Position numbers and translations under genes: made by a program. A stretch of DNA of 64,000 nt from Apricaphanius iberus (taxonomy: Eukaryota > Chordata > Actinopteri > Cyprinodontiformes > Aphaniidae), in contig JAPXFQ010002688.1 of NCBI GenBank assembly GCA_028564705.1, forward strand, positions 558,001-622,000, read 5' to 3'. Below are positions 22,308 to 34,919 of the stretch, in pieces. Positions within the stretch are counted from its first letter, which is position 1. The number at the start of each line of letters is the position of its first letter. A model generated the notes under the pieces. That model did not search any database. It saw nothing but the letters and a program-made list of their open reading frames with translations, and was not told the DNA's origin.

Positions 22308-25300
22308 TCACTTCTTATGGAATTTATTCTTCTTCCTCCTCTTCCCAGCCGCTTGTGCTGCTTTCTCCGCTATAATTTGCTGGTACTTCCTTTTGTTTTT
22401 TCTGGAACAAGAAAACATAACCACATTGTATTTTTTTATTACTCTTTTTATGTGAAACATCAATAAAAAATACATGCGCCATCCACTGGATGCGCCATCC
22501 ACTGGATGCGCCTTGTTTTGCTGATTTATTTAATCTCTGTCCATTAGAGGAGTTAACTTACTGCACGTTACCAGCCAATATACTCTAATGTGCTTTTGAA
22601 GAAAAAACTATTCCATAATATTTCCTTTCCAAGCAGTACCTTAAAGGAGTAAATAGATTTTTTGGTACCTCTGGTAAAGACGTACAAAAAGCCTTGAAAA
22701 TTAAAGAATCTGCTATTGTAGCAGCATAATCGCAAAATCAAAGAGTTGAAATATCCCTCCTTCAATCCAAGTACATGCATACCATTGGGAAACTTAACCG
22801 TTTCCACATGGAAGTGACTGGCAGTAAACCCCTCTAATGCGAAGGCAACTGAAGCACTTTAAACTCATAAAAAGATCACTCTTTAGATCAGAGTACACAG
22901 AAACTTTATTAGTAATTCATGACGAGAGATAAGTGGCACATTTGTTCTAGTAGCCCTTCAAAATGGGAAAGAAAGGAGAATATGCATTTCAAGTAAGGCA
23001 AAGATGTGATCTTCATGAGTCATACCTAAAAAGGCTTCTGATGTACTCTCGCCTTTAGAGAACTGCAGCAAAGAGTTTCATATTGTAGTCACCAAGCCTC
23101 CATAAAGGCTGAATGTATGGAAGGCAATCCAGAAATGCGTTTCTGGAATTATCACTGATAAAAACTATTGGGACCTTAACTGGTACCAATTTCGCATTGA
23201 TCATATGAGCTTTTTTAGGCAACAAATACCAAAGGATTGTCTGGTCACATCTCTCAGTCTGCAGATCTAACCTGAACAGAAAATATGGCATGAGCTGAAA
23301 AGAAGTGAGCATGAATCTTTTAAACTTGCGACCGTTTCCTTTCACACACTTTGAAGCTAACGTGGCCAGATTGCTGGATATCTTAGGTAGTTTTATCAAA
23401 AAAATCTATGCTTTTGAAATAGTCCAGGTTCAAAGAAGGATTTCTGGGCTGTGCACTCACTAGCGTCTCTCATGCTTGTTGCAAGCAGTGATGTATTTCT
23501 GCCTCCGGATCACTGGTCTTTGTTGTGTAACAGTAGCTCTGCCCTAAGCATACTGTACCATTGTCCTATGGACCTACAACTGAAGGGGGCCCAGGAGTAA
23601 TGCGATACGGGTCGGTTGTGTGGGCTACTTTTACAGTGGAAAGAGACTAAATCTATCATACTGAACAGCACCAACCAGTGGTATTAGTACAAATGAAGGA
23701 AAGAACTGGAGTTGCAGATCCAGGTACTTAAAAAGTGCCTCTTTCGGCTCCAAGCTAGTAGTTTGCTTCATTCTAGAGAAGAAAACTCTGTGCTGTCCTA
23801 CAGGCAGAAGAGGGTTGTCCAAAGTTTTAACAGCAGATTCACGTTCAGCTGTAGAGCAGATCACCAGACAGTTCATAGGGACTGAAGGACCGCCACCTGT
23901 AGGAGCAGCTTGTAAAGAGACTTGAGGAGAGGGACTTCAATCGAGATTTTTTTAGAACGCGGAAAAATCTGAAGGCCTTCATTTTTACAGACTAGTAATC
24001 ACGTCTGAAGACAGCGCAGCATTTTCTACATCTTTTCTATGTAGTTCTCTGTTCAGCTTCTTTGGATTGAGTACTATTTAATTCATAAATAAATACGTGT
24101 GCAGCAGCAAAATTCGTAATTTTTCTCATTTATCTATATATATATATATATATATATATTAGGTTTAGGCATTTAAAATAATGTATTTCTGTCTTTCTGT
24201 GACCTTAGGGTTAGAACATAAAACTTGTGGATTATTAAAAATGGTTAGATAACTCAACTTAAAGTATGCTAGATTGACAGAACACCGGCAATGTCTTGGA
24301 AAAGAGGCTTAGTTGATTTTTTTTTTTTTGTCCGACTTACTGTCTAAACTCAGCATCGTTTAGCAGCTCCTCCACCATGGTTCTCTTCCTCTCCTTCTTG
24401 GGAATACGGGAATGATAGAAATCAATTGGGCTGTCCACCACTGTGCCCACCTGTGTCAGACAAGAGAAGTAATTCAAATTAGAAGCGACAAACAACTAAA
24501 CCTTGCAGAACAACTTTTTCAGAAATCTGCGCCTTTTTGTAGGGAATCTGAGATGCCAGTAAACAACGTCACTGACCTGGAAATATTTAGGGAAGCCATC
24601 TCTGTCATTCTTCTTGTAGAACCTTTTGGGATCCAGGGAGCCTCTCATCTTCAGGACCTGAAGGTCCCCTTTCAATTCCTGGGTAATCTCTGGAGCCTTC
24701 ATGTTAAACCAACCGTCTCCTGTTGATTTTTCCCTCTCTGCCTACAAAAAAGAAGACATAAAATAATTAAAATCAGGATTTATTGACGCAGATGTTTTAT
24801 GACTGGGAAATGCTTAAGTCTAAGTGGGTGAATCGATAAACTAAAATTTAAACGTACTCTGCGTTTTAATTTCAAGGCTTCTTTAGATTCACTGTATGGA
24901 GGCACTGCATCCTTCTTCAAAAAGTCTGGTCCTATCACGCTCTTCTTCATCACCTACGGACAGGAACGAAAACCACCATGCTGACCAACTCAGAATAAAG
25001 CAGGTCAAAGTCAAACAACTTAGAAACTATGAACACAATCTGAATTAATGTGTTATTTTTTCATTCTGCACCTCAGCTCACTGTCAGAGAAGCAGAGTCA
25101 GAAAAATCAATCAGTAATTTACCTCATCCTGGCTCTTCTTTACTTTCAGTTTTTGCAGTGAGCTGGAGACAGGATTTGATTTGCTGCCATCGAAACTGAT
25201 GTATAAACCCCCGAGCTCCTTCACCCTGAGGCCGGGGTCAATACGGCTAGACAACTCTTTCCTGAAATTAATAGGCACAGAGAAAATTCCTCAGACATGT

Positions 25301-28300
25301 CTCATTCCTCACCTTTGTATGGCTAGAATATAACCAGGAGGCTCTGCTGTCGGCACTGCTTTACATACTTTACTTTAATCTCCCCAAATATGTAATCTAG
25401 TGAGCAGGTTGCACCCAATCATGAGCTTAATGATTACCTGAATGAAGCAACTTAAACATTAATTATGATAAATAATTCATAATCCTTAATAATATTGATT
25501 TTATTAAGGGTTGCAACAATTTGGCAGAAAACTACATAGCCTTGATGAGTGCAACCAGTTTCTGTCTAAATCTCATTTCGCTTACAAAAATCACACAGAA
25601 AACCATGATAAATCTATGTTCTTATATAGGTACCTTTCTTTTGTGGGGGAAATGTCACACAGTACGACAAGGTTCTTTTTGTAGTTCCTGCTTTACTTTT
25701 TAAGCTAGTCTGAAACTCCAACCTCCCTGCATGACTTTAACTTACCCTAGGGCAGAAAGATGATATGAGGAGGAGCCTCTCTTCAAAATGGGAAAATGCA
25801 AGACAGCATGCGATTCAAGCAAGGAAGATAAGCGTATTAAATAACCAACTATCCTTGCACTTCCAGTTGTGTTCAACATAATACAAGTCCAGCATGACTA
25901 ACGAAATGACTCTGTTTTTGGTAGCACTTACATTATTAGATGTAATAGCAGCAGTGTAGAGTCCTAGTGCATGTTGTACACACAATTATCTATGAAAACC
26001 TTAGAAAAAAATGGAATATGCCAGATGTTCAGAAGAACAGAGCACCTTAATTTAAAAGTTTATTGCAGAGGGGGAAACGTATAAAGAAGTACAGAAAACG
26101 ATGACAGCTCAGCTGAAGTGATCTCCAATGCTTTAAAACGGGAAGCAAAACAAAAGAGACGTGGAAGAAAATGGAAGACTACCATTCGAATGGATTCTAA
26201 AACAGCCAGAAGGGCAAAGACTCAGCTGATGATCATCTCCAGGGAGTTTAAAGACGTTACCTGTGAGCACTGTGACAATATGAAGAGGCTTATTTAAGAC
26301 TATTCTATCGGCATGGAGCCCCAGCAAAGTCCAACTGTTGAACAAAAACAATGTGCTGAGGAGGATACAATTCACCAAAAAACATATCAACTGGCCTAAA
26401 GAGAAATATGAAAGTAAGATTGGGGTTTTTTTTGGTTCAAAAAGGATGCAGACAGCTTGTCACAAGACCCCCAATCAGAATTCAAGCCACAGTACACTCT
26501 GAAGACCGTGATGCATGCTGGTTCAAGCATTATGACATGGGACGGTTTCTCTTACTATGGAGTTAGGTCTGGGGTTTTTTCATGCCAGGGTTCATTCAAT
26601 TTGTTCATATTTAAATACTTCAAGAGGTCACGCTCCCTCATGCTGAAAAGGAAATGCTGTTGAAATCTGTGTTTCAACAAGACAACGACCCCAAGCACAC
26701 ATCAAAAATGCAGTTTCTGAGGCAAAACCAAGAAATGCAGAGGAACTATGGAAAGCTGTCCAATCATCATAAGCTGGAATACCCGTTTCAAGGTGGTCAA
26801 GTCCATGCAGCACATTTGTGAAGCATTTCTCAGAAACGATGGTCATACAACTACACAGTTTGGTGATTCACATGAATGCTAAATATTAAAGTTTTTCCAG
26901 TTTATTGCGTAAATAAATACAGAAGTTTGAAAAACGCTAACACTGTGATTTTTTTTGACCAGCTCAATATATATTTTTTCCTTCATGTTCTGTACAGTAA
27001 TTATGATATTGATTTATTTTTCTTTATGCGTTGATGTGGAAAACAATGTGCAGTGTTCCCAATGAATGAAAAAAAACACATATTAGAGGGATTTTGTGCT
27101 GTACTCGTGTTTTAGAAAACACAGCTATTATTTTGAACACAAGCGTAGATACAGAGAGCAATAATGGTTTATAGAAACTGGACCTGGGAAAAACAGGAAT
27201 GGATGAGTAAGCAGGTTTGTTCTACTGCCATGAGCAGTGGCAGGGTTCCTACGCAGTCTGGAAAAGTACGGATTTAAGGACCCATGCAGTGATCTCTACG
27301 TCAGAAATGGAGGCCACCTGATGCCTGTCCATAAAGAATAGGATGGAAGAGAAAGCAAGCGATGTCTTGGTCTCTGGAGCTTTTGAGACAGGAATAAATG
27401 GATATTGTGACTTTGAAAAAAGCTGCACTTTGGAAGGACATCTCTAACAATTCAGGAAACTAACGCAAGTTTAAAAGCAATAGAAATGAGATGTGAGATC
27501 TTATAGTACAAACACCGTTACTGATTATTAGTTATTGATTAAAATATTTACGTTGGCATCAGTGAATGAATGGAATGAATTTAATTCACGACTTCCCAGT
27601 CATACCGATCACTTAAAGCACTTTAAACAATCTCCCATTTAAACTCACACATGTGCACACATTCATAAAATGATCAGAAGCCAACTTAGGGTCAAGTGCC
27701 TTGAGCGGGGGTACATCGACATGCGACAGGAGGAAACTGGAATCAAACCAACAACTTTCCAATACCAGACTTTGTCAACAACTGAGGCCCTCCTTTATTT
27801 CTGCACCCTGCTCAGCTCTCCTCTTTAATTTCTCTCTGGCACTGTGCTAAACGCAGCGCATACCGTCTATTATCTGCAAAGCGTTTTTAGAAACCGCAGG
27901 ACAGAGGGACTTCTTGGCGTGATAATGTCCACACAACAATCCATTGTTTTAAGGTGCTTAACGCCGTAGCTGTTGTTAAATTTAAACAAAGGTATTTTCG
28001 ACTCTTTCTACACTTCTGTTATAATTTATTTTGCCCAATAAAGTCTAATTCTCATTCACTAATTTGTGAATTTATAAACTTAATTCTTAGAGTCTGTAAT
28101 TAAGGCCTTATTCATTCGTTCTTTACACCGACTGCTACTGAACGTTTGGTCACCTTGCCAGAAAGAAGCTTTGGGTAAGATGTCAGCAAAATAAGAAGCC
28201 ATTTCTGCTCATTTCTACTGAGTCTAGGAAGCCTGCTTGAAGTCCCACCCCTTCCCAAATGAAACTGAGCTTCATACAATTGTGGGCTGACTTTGTAAGT

Positions 28301-31300
28301 GTGTGCAGCTGTTATATAAAGAAAACATCAAAAAGACGAAAATTATCGTCTGCCTATTAACTGGAATGATCCGTTTCACTTACAGCTGAGAGTTTCTGCT
28401 GTAGAACAGAACTTTTGAATCCTCGTCATCATCCTCATCCCCGTCTTCGTCCACAAACTCCTCATCTTCATCTCCTTTATCTGCAGCCTCCTCCTCTTCT
28501 CTGTAGTACTGCTGGTCAGCTTCTTGTCCGGGTCGAGTGTCGATCATAAACAGTCCGTCCACTGCTGACGATGATGAGGCTGCCTCGGATATGTTGGGAG
28601 GTTTTCCTCCGCTTTCCTCTTTTCTCCCAGAATCGTCCTCGTCGGACATTCGGTCCTCGTCGGACATTCGGTCCTCGTCTTCTTCATCAAAGCTCTCTTC
28701 ATCGTCGCTACTGTCTAGCAGGCTGACTGTCTTCTTTTTCTGGACCACACCGTCCTTAGATTTATGCTCCGAGTCGGATTCTACTGTGACGCTTACCTTT
28801 TGGCTCGCCATCAGCTGAATTTGTGGTTTTTCCTCAACACTGTGCTGCATTTCCACAGCAGCTTCCTCCTCCAGAGGCTCATCCGCCTGGGTAGGATGGA
28901 CGTTTGCAGGTTCCTGCTTCTTCTCCACCCTCTCCATCATGTCGGAGTCCATCTCACTCACTGTTATTGGAACAGACTGGAGAGACTGCACTGGCTCTGA
29001 TGCTGGGATCGTTTCCTGTATCATCTCCATCTCTGAGGCCTCTGCAGCTTGACTTTCAGAGGACAGCTCCTCCTTCAGGTCTTTAGTGATCACTGCACGC
29101 TCACTGACATCTGATGCGTCCGTTTCCTCCTTTTCTACCATCTCATCATCAGCTCCAGCGGAAGCGAGGTCAGCGCTGTCAGAGCTTTCCTGTTCTGCAC
29201 ACGTTTGGGTATTTTCTTCCTCTACCAGAGTGCAGTCTGCGTCCTCTCCCATCACTGTATTTTCTAACTTAGAATCATCTAACAAGCTATCCTCTCCACT
29301 CGGTTCTTCTGTTTTCTCTAAAACCACACAGCTGGTCCTTGTGGACCTTCTAGGTGTTGGAGCTCCCCGACTGCTGGTCCTTGATCCTGCGCGGCTGCTG
29401 CGGGTAGTCCCTCTGCTTCCTGCTGACTGACTCACTTCCTCCTCCTCGGATTCTGAATCCACAGCAGATTTAGAACCAGCGGACTGGCTTTTGCCCCGTC
29501 TGCAGGTGCTCAGACTGTAAGTGGGCCCGGACTCGAACCCATCAGAGTCGCAACATGGCTTCTTATCGCCGTTCTCGGTGGAAGCTGCTTTCCCTCTCGT
29601 TGCTCTGGTTCGTCGCGTTAACCTGGTAGGGGACTGGGGGCTTTCAGACAGCTCTTCCAGGCGCATGGGAATAGGACGGATTTGCCTACTGGGCCTCCGC
29701 CCTGAGATGCTGGAAGTGCCGCTCTCGGCCTCAGATACCTCCGAATCCTCGGTGTGTCGTCTGGCAGATGATCTGGTCGGAGCAGGTTTCCTCTGACTTC
29801 TTGTAACTCTCTGAGACTCAGGCTCGTTTTCCGGTACCGTTTCCTCTCTGCCATCTCCCACATCATCCTTCGCGGAGTCGGACGTCTGAGCCGGCTTTCT
29901 TCTTGCGCTCCGTCTGTTTCCAACTCCATGTTTGGCCGCAGACACTGCAGAGGAGCTCGACTCCACCTCGGATACGTCAGGCTCTTGATCCTTCTCACGG
30001 AGCCGTGTCCTCATTCCCCTGGCCCGCGTCAGTGGAGGCTCGGCGTCCGACACAGCAGAGCAGAGAGACTCCAAATCAGACGTTTCGCTATCATGGACGG
30101 AGCCCACTGGAGTGGAGGACTGCTCTGGACTGTGGAGTCTGGAAGCTCTGGTGAATCTCCTCTTTGTGGAGGTGGCAGGAGTCTCTAAGGGTCCTCCTTC
30201 ACTCTTCCCCAGGTCGCTGCAGGTCTCTGCGAGGATCTGCTGGGCAGGGCACTCGTCTTGTTGAGCCCTCCTGGTTCTTCGAGCGGCAGAGGGAGTGGCC
30301 TGTTCGGCACAAGAAAAACAGTAAGCCTAGTTTAACAGGTATATCTCAGTAAATTAGGACATCATAAAAATTGATTACACTCTAAAAGGGACATTTCTGG
30401 CTGGTTCAAGTTGACAATGGAAAATACTCAACTTGACTTTATTATTTGTTGAGTAAAACCTCAGGTGTTTAATAGTGCGTGAAAATCTTTTGTGGATTAT
30501 GTTGACGGAAATGTGTCCACCATTTTGTCCCGGGCTTTTATTTGCTTGTAGAATATCTTGATACCAAACCGAAACAGGTTGGACATATTTTATTATTAAT
30601 ATGCCTGATGCTGATTGTCTGGCTTTTGATAATATATATTTTATCGTGTAACTGAGCAGTTTGTTTTGAAAACTGCAAATCTCGCATCAAACACATTATT
30701 ACTATACAGAGGGACATATTTCAAAGGATTAAATGTATTAGTTTAAATCAAAAAAACATTTTTTCATAAAATTTTAATGTTACACAAGAACAATAATAAG
30801 CAATCCATAAACGTTGCATTATGATCTAGTGGTGACCCACAGAATCAAGGGGAGTTGGTAGCTGCCCAGCAGTCTGGTAAACATAACAGGTTTCATATGA
30901 AATGTCCATGGACAGTTGTGCCCAAAAGTTTTGAGAATGACACAAATATTAGTTTTGACAAAGTTTGCTGCTAAACTGCTTTCAGATCTATGTTGCAGTT
31001 GTTTCTGTGATGTACTGAGATCATTATGTTAGGCTGATTGGGTTAGAATGGCAGACTGGAAAAAGGCTTGTCCGGAGAAGAAAAGGTGAGCGCCACCATC
31101 AGTCCTGTGTCATGCCAACAGTAAAGCATCCTGAGACCATTCATGTGTGGGGTTGCTTCTCATCCAAGGGAGTGGGCTCACTTAAATTTTTTTGCCCAAA
31201 AACACAGCCATGAATAAAGAATGGTACCAAAACAGCCTCCTTCAGCAACTTCTTCCAACAATGCATTTTCCAGAACGATGGAGCACCGTGCCATAAGGCA

Positions 31301-32490
31301 AAAGTGATATCAAAGTGGCTCGGGGACCAAAATGTTGAAATTTTGGGTCCATGGCCTGGAAACTCCCCAGATCTTCATCCCATTGAGAACTTGTGGTCAA
31401 TCTTCAAGAGGCAGGTGGACAAACAAAAACCCACTAATTCTGACAAACTCCAAGAAGTGATAATGAAAGAATGGTTTAGTATCAGTCAGGATTTGGCCCA
31501 GAAGTTGATTGAGAGCATGCCCAGTCGAATTGCAGAGGTCCTGAAAAAGAAGGGCCAACACTGCAAATACTGACTCTTTGCATAACTGTCATGCAATTGT
31601 CGATAAAAGCCTTTGAAACGTATGAAATGCTTGTAATTATATTTCAGTAAATCACAGAAAAACCTGAAACAAAGATCTAAAAGCAGTTTAGCAGCAAACT
31701 TTGTGAAAACTAATATTTTAGAAATTCTAAAAACGTTTGGCCACGACTGTACATATTCCAGACTTCTCAGTCCTTTATGTTAGTTTTACGGCATTTATCA
31801 TAACTTTATGGGAGATGGGGGATAGTTAATGGGATCTTGTTCTGTGAAATAGATACGTTTACTTGAAAATCCCAAAAGTCATAGCCAGTTTGCATTAACT
31901 TTAAATAATACCCCTCTAACTTGAGGTATTTACAAAAACGTGAACATTTCAATATTTACGCATCTTTAGAAATTGTGTTCCATAATATTACAGAAGACCA
32001 ATCTAATTTTAACACTTAAAACTTAATGGAGACACTTTATTCGTCGCTCAGTCAAACAGATGTATATTATTTTAACTATTTGGTTTATGGTGAAAAAAAA
32101 AAGAATAAAATAATGTACAAGATGAGGTCAGAGGGGCAGCTTTAAATATTTACTACACAATCTCCCGTGTTTGTCTAGCTGCCATCGGTACCAACAACCT
32201 GTGCAGTCCTGCTGTTTGGTTCATTCCGCGTGTTTTGCGTCCAGCAGCCTCTGTGACGAAAATATTTGAAAACTATGATCTGTCCACGTGAAGCTTCGCC
32301 GGACCCACACACGTGAGCCAGCAGCCACGTGGCAACTTCACATCGCAACAGATCAAACCTCCAACATGGCCTCTACTCGCTGCTAGCTTTAAACAATCCT
32401 TTCTCCGAGACATACCTGGACATCCGAAGGCTTTTCCTCCGCTTTTTTATTGGGAGAGTTCACGCGTCCACCTCTTCTGGTGGCCACCAT
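22308..32490 (-). CDS. dnttip2: Deoxynucleotidyltransferase terminal-interacting protein 2 (dnttip2), Fcf2 domain
   Basis: Exons in transcript order: 32490-32416, 30299-28384, 25261-25123, 24953-24858, 24741-24577, 24450-24341, 22401-22308. They total 2595 bases and 864 residues, with all phases consistent. The protein is nucleolar; its C-terminal Fcf2 domain is shared with yeast Fcf2, which works in early 18S pre-rRNA processing. It starts MVATRRGGRVNSP, like human MVVTRS. Exon 2 encodes about 640 residues of disordered, highly charged sequence with Arg/Ser-rich then acidic blocks, and ends in the VLFYSRNSQL region. Exons 3-7 are the conserved part: SSRIDPGLRVKELGGLYISF, PPYSESK, GWFNMKAPEITQELK, DPKRFYKKNDRDGFPKYFQ (about residues 779-797), DFYHSRIPKKERKRTMVEEL, and the basic tail KAAQAAGKRRKKNKFHKK. 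It is longer than human (756), mostly through exon 2. The apparent start at 30107 is an internal GTG, since the frame runs on to the acceptor at 30300. Confidence 0.95.
22402..24340 (-). other. dnttip2 intron 6
   Basis: Holds a tandem 16-bp duplication (tgcgccatccactgga, twice, about 22477-22508), a Tc1-like N-terminal relic (about 22955), and a (TA)n tract (24135-24159). Several minus-strand open frames of 60-115 codons occur, but none resembles a protein I know, and they lack splice-site or start context. Confidence 0.45.
22950..23060 (+). mobile_element. Tc1-like element N-terminal relic (copy 2)
   Basis: From the ATG at 22963 the plus strand reads MGKKGEYAFQVRQRCDLHES, resembling the start of a teleost Tc1-like transposase (MGK..EHAIQVRQ type). 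It matches copies at 11944 and 25788. The helix-turn-helix region then decays. Confidence 0.45.
25740..26960 (+). mobile_element. Degraded Tc1/mariner-like transposon
   Basis: Starts with an MGK-type N-terminal remnant (ATG at 25788). Downstream it shows the ordered transposase landmarks of Tc1 elements: 'KRNMKV..LVQKGCRQL', GSSIMTWDGFSYYG (about 26520-26565, the conserved GGGSVMVWG-type block) and FQQDNDPKHTSKMQF (26671-26715, the block holding the second catalytic Asp). Multiple stops and frameshifts mean it cannot encode a transposase. It sits antisense in dnttip2 intron 2. Terminal repeats were not resolved. Confidence 0.7.
27590..27790. repeat. Teleost interspersed repeat (family B)
   Basis: 'cactttaaacaatctccc..cacacatgtgcacacattcat..gccaactta-gggtcaagtgcctt..acatcgacatgcgacaggagg..gaatcaaaccaac' matches about 9018-9135 and 59040-59240. 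The last 100 bases look superficially like a tRNA gene but belong to the repeat. Confidence 0.55.
28635..28676 (-). repeat. In-frame 18-bp tandem duplication in dnttip2 exon 2
   Basis: The unit cctcgtcggacattcggt occurs twice in tandem and encodes MSDEDR repeated inside an Asp/Glu/Ser block. It keeps the frame and lies in a disordered acidic region, where copy number is likely to vary. Confidence 0.7.
30300..32415 (-). other. dnttip2 intron 1 with a Tc1 insertion
   Basis: The intron between the short first exon and the giant second exon. Its only clear content is the Tc1 element at 30912-31750; the rest is AT-rich with nothing recognised. Confidence 0.6.
30912..31750 (+). mobile_element. Internally deleted Tc1-like transposon with about 85-bp terminal inverted repeats
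   Basis: The left end ACAGTTGTGCCCAAAAG and the inverted right end ACAGTCGTGGCCAAACG begin arms that stay alike for about 85 bases, including the shared TTTGCTGCTAAACTGCTTT and AGATCT. A TA flanks the right end. The interior keeps the transposase C-terminus: NDGAPCHKAK (second catalytic Asp block) and SPDLHPIENLWSIFKRQV (third catalytic Glu), ending GQHCKY with TGA at about 31571. At 839 bp it lacks the N-terminal half of a full element (about 1.2-1.6 kb), so it is non-autonomous. Confidence 0.85.
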
Positions 32491-32512
32491 CTTGGACGCG
32501 ACGTCTCACCTT

Positions 32513-32521
32513 CACTTCCGG
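32513..32521 (-). promoter_or_regulatory. ETS-type motif at the dnttip2 start
   Basis: The minus strand reads CCGGAAGTG about 23 bases upstream of the dnttip2 ATG, inside a locally GC/CpG-richer patch. This exact ETS-family core (GABP/ELK type) is typical of housekeeping and ribosome-biogenesis promoters. Function is inferred from motif and position only. Confidence 0.45.
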
Positions 32522-33289
32522 GCGGTTAAGGCTGAGTAATCAACACACACAGAGAAGCAGCAGGCCGAGTAAACGATCACAGAACCGTGCGTGTCAAAAT
32601 AATACATACAGTCTGTGGTCAAAATACATGAAAAATGTCTGCGATAACGGGGAGTATTTTAGTTTATTACATTTGTATTAACATCAAGATAATTGGTGAC
32701 ACAATTAAATGATAAGAGGCATGTTGATCAAATCTGTTGTAAGAATATTGTGAATTATATAGCCTATCTTTCTCTCTGCTGGTTTTCAAAGTAAGAAAAG
32801 TCACTGGGGTTTTTAATTTTATATAACTTATGTACAATTCAAAAGAGAATAAATTAGTTTGGAAGGATGTGAATGAATATTTACTCTCAGAACTCACTTA
32901 TTAAAAATTTGAAAGTAAAATGCTTGATATGATTTAGGGATTTACTGCCTGTTGAAGTTTATTGTTCATATTTTTACATGATATCCAAAGAGTTTTTTTT
33001 TAAATACAAAAACCAAACTTATCTCTCAGTCTTTTATATATATCAAAGTAATTTAAGCTTTTTAGCATTGTCATTTCACTAAATGATATTGTCAAAGTCT
33101 GAAACTCTACTGTGGTTTTTCAGTCAGCAACACATAAATTCAACATTTAAAGTAAAGTGCAGAAAAACTTTTTTTCCCACGAGTTTAAAGGCCTTTATGT
33201 TCTTTTAAAACTGTAAAATACTAAACCTCACCACGAATTCATGTGCAGATATTTACAGTGTGCAGCAGGCTTAAAATATTGAACCTGAA

Positions 33290-33682
33290 ACAAGCAGAGA
33301 CTGGAAGGATGAAAATGAGAATACAAGGAAGAAAGCAAGGAAAGTCAGGAGATAAATGAAGGACAATAGAAGAATTTAGGATAAGTGGATTAAAGAACCA
33401 AAGGAAGAAAAAAAAGTTAAAGTTAGGAATAAAGCTAAAGAAAGAAGAAATTTAAGGGTTGTACGTATGGTAGGTCCTAATCAAGAACGATGCAAGAAAC
33501 AAGATGGAAGCAAAAAGACAGAAATTAAGGAAAGCAACTAAGATGTGGTGGGCTTAGAGGAAAGATAGGACATAAGGAAAAAGAAACAAAGGTGGTGAGA
33601 AAACTAGAGAAGTATACAAGGGGGCAACGAATGAGAGAGAAGGAAGGCCAAAGGCAAATAAGAATAAGGGGGGGGGGGGGGG
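33290..33682. repeat. Purine-rich low-complexity tract ending in a G run
   Basis: Degenerate GAA/GGAA units for nearly 400 bases, ending in 15 consecutive G. It is non-coding, and assembly length across the G run may be unreliable. Confidence 0.7.
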
Positions 33683-34919
33683 CAAATAAGAGCACCAGGA
33701 TAGAATAGGATTTAATGTTATAAGGGATGACAGACGACCAGACTGTAGAAACCCTGGGAGTAATGTCAGTGTTTTAACACACCATCAGTTTATTGCACAA
33801 TTTGTTACAGTGAGAATCCAGTTAATGTCGAACAAATCGTCAAACAAGCCGATTAGGATCTATTAAAATATGAAAGGTACATTAAAAGGTACATTTCAAA
33901 CATGTTTCACAATCAAAATATTTTCTGCTTATAAACCAGTCAAAAACACATTTTCATCACTTTATTAAAGCCAATCCATAATATACAGATAAAACATTTT
34001 AAATTATGATAAAACAGGGTTTTCCATCAGTGAATGGACCTCGTCCAAATAACAGTTGAATGTAATAAAATAACAAATGATCGTCCACATTTTCTTTGTT
34101 AAGTCTCCAGTGCTGTAATCACAAAATGTAAAGGACAAGTCTGCTAGTTGGACTCGTAATATTGCTTTACTCTTCCTCAGATTACTCTTCTGCGTATGAG
34201 CTGATTTAACAAAGCTGTATCTAAAAAATATTGTTTGAAAGCAGGATAAATTAAACATTTCCACATACATAGCTGCATATTTATCCAAAACTGAACCATA
34301 AAATAAACCACCACATTGGGAATTTAATTCATGCATTAGATTTCTGAATTAATGGAATGATAATTGTGTAATCCAAAAACCTTAAACGTTTTCCGATTTC
34401 AAATGAGTTTCTATTAAACTGGATTACATATGTTTAAAACTAGATAATTTTGTTCCGTTTATTTTTTAAAACATATTTCTTACGCCATCTTCAAAATAGC
34501 ATTCCCATGGATCAATTAAAAAGCAGGTCAGTGTGAGAACAGAAGGGGGCAGTAGCGTGGCACTTTACATCAAGACACATTTAAGACCTCCATGTTGAAC
34601 CAAAGTTTAGAACCTCAGAGTTTTCTTTAATAGAACCTTTTCGGTGTTTCAGGGCGGCCATCACTGCACTGCTGCTGCTGCTGGTGACGATTCACCAAGA
34701 GTTTATATTACTTCACCGAGATACTGGTAACTATAAAGTACATCTGTTAAGCAGAGTTAGAAAACAAGGAATATGCAAGTTTATCAAGAAGATAAATTAC
34801 TTTAATTAGTTCATGACTTGGAGCGTCCATTAATCAGAGCTGTAACTTTCTGTGTGAGAATGACAACTGAGGATAAATGGCTTCATCCGCGTTTTCCTTC
34901 TTATCTCTGTCTCTGAGTG

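Larger units (their letters stand above)
25262..28383 (-). other. dnttip2 intron 2 (3.1 kb), mostly transposon relic
   Basis: A Tc1-like relic in the opposite orientation occupies roughly 25740-26960. A common interspersed repeat of the 'cacacattcat..gggtcaagtgcc..acatcgacatg' type lies at about 27590-27790. No host exon was recognised. Confidence 0.55.
32491..34919. other. dnttip2 upstream region and gclm 3' UTR
   Basis: Between the dnttip2 ATG and the gclm stop. The right part should be the gclm 3' UTR: minus-strand AATAAA hexamers lie near 33961 and 33789. A purine-rich low-complexity tract (about 33290-33680) ends in a 15-G run at 33668-33682. No open frame here looks real. Confidence 0.45.

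Noticed and set aside
28380..30107. A single 575-codon minus-strand gene starting at 30107
   Set aside because: The codon at 30107 is GTG, not ATG. The frame stays open upstream to a splice acceptor at 30300, and a short ATG exon at 32490-32416 joins in phase. The stop at 28380 lies beyond a good donor, so this is exon 2 of dnttip2.
28537..30352. Plus-strand frames of 60-114 codons across the dnttip2 exon
   Set aside because: They are antisense shadows of a low-complexity coding exon (Ser/Asp/Glu codons read as Ser/Ser/Leu).
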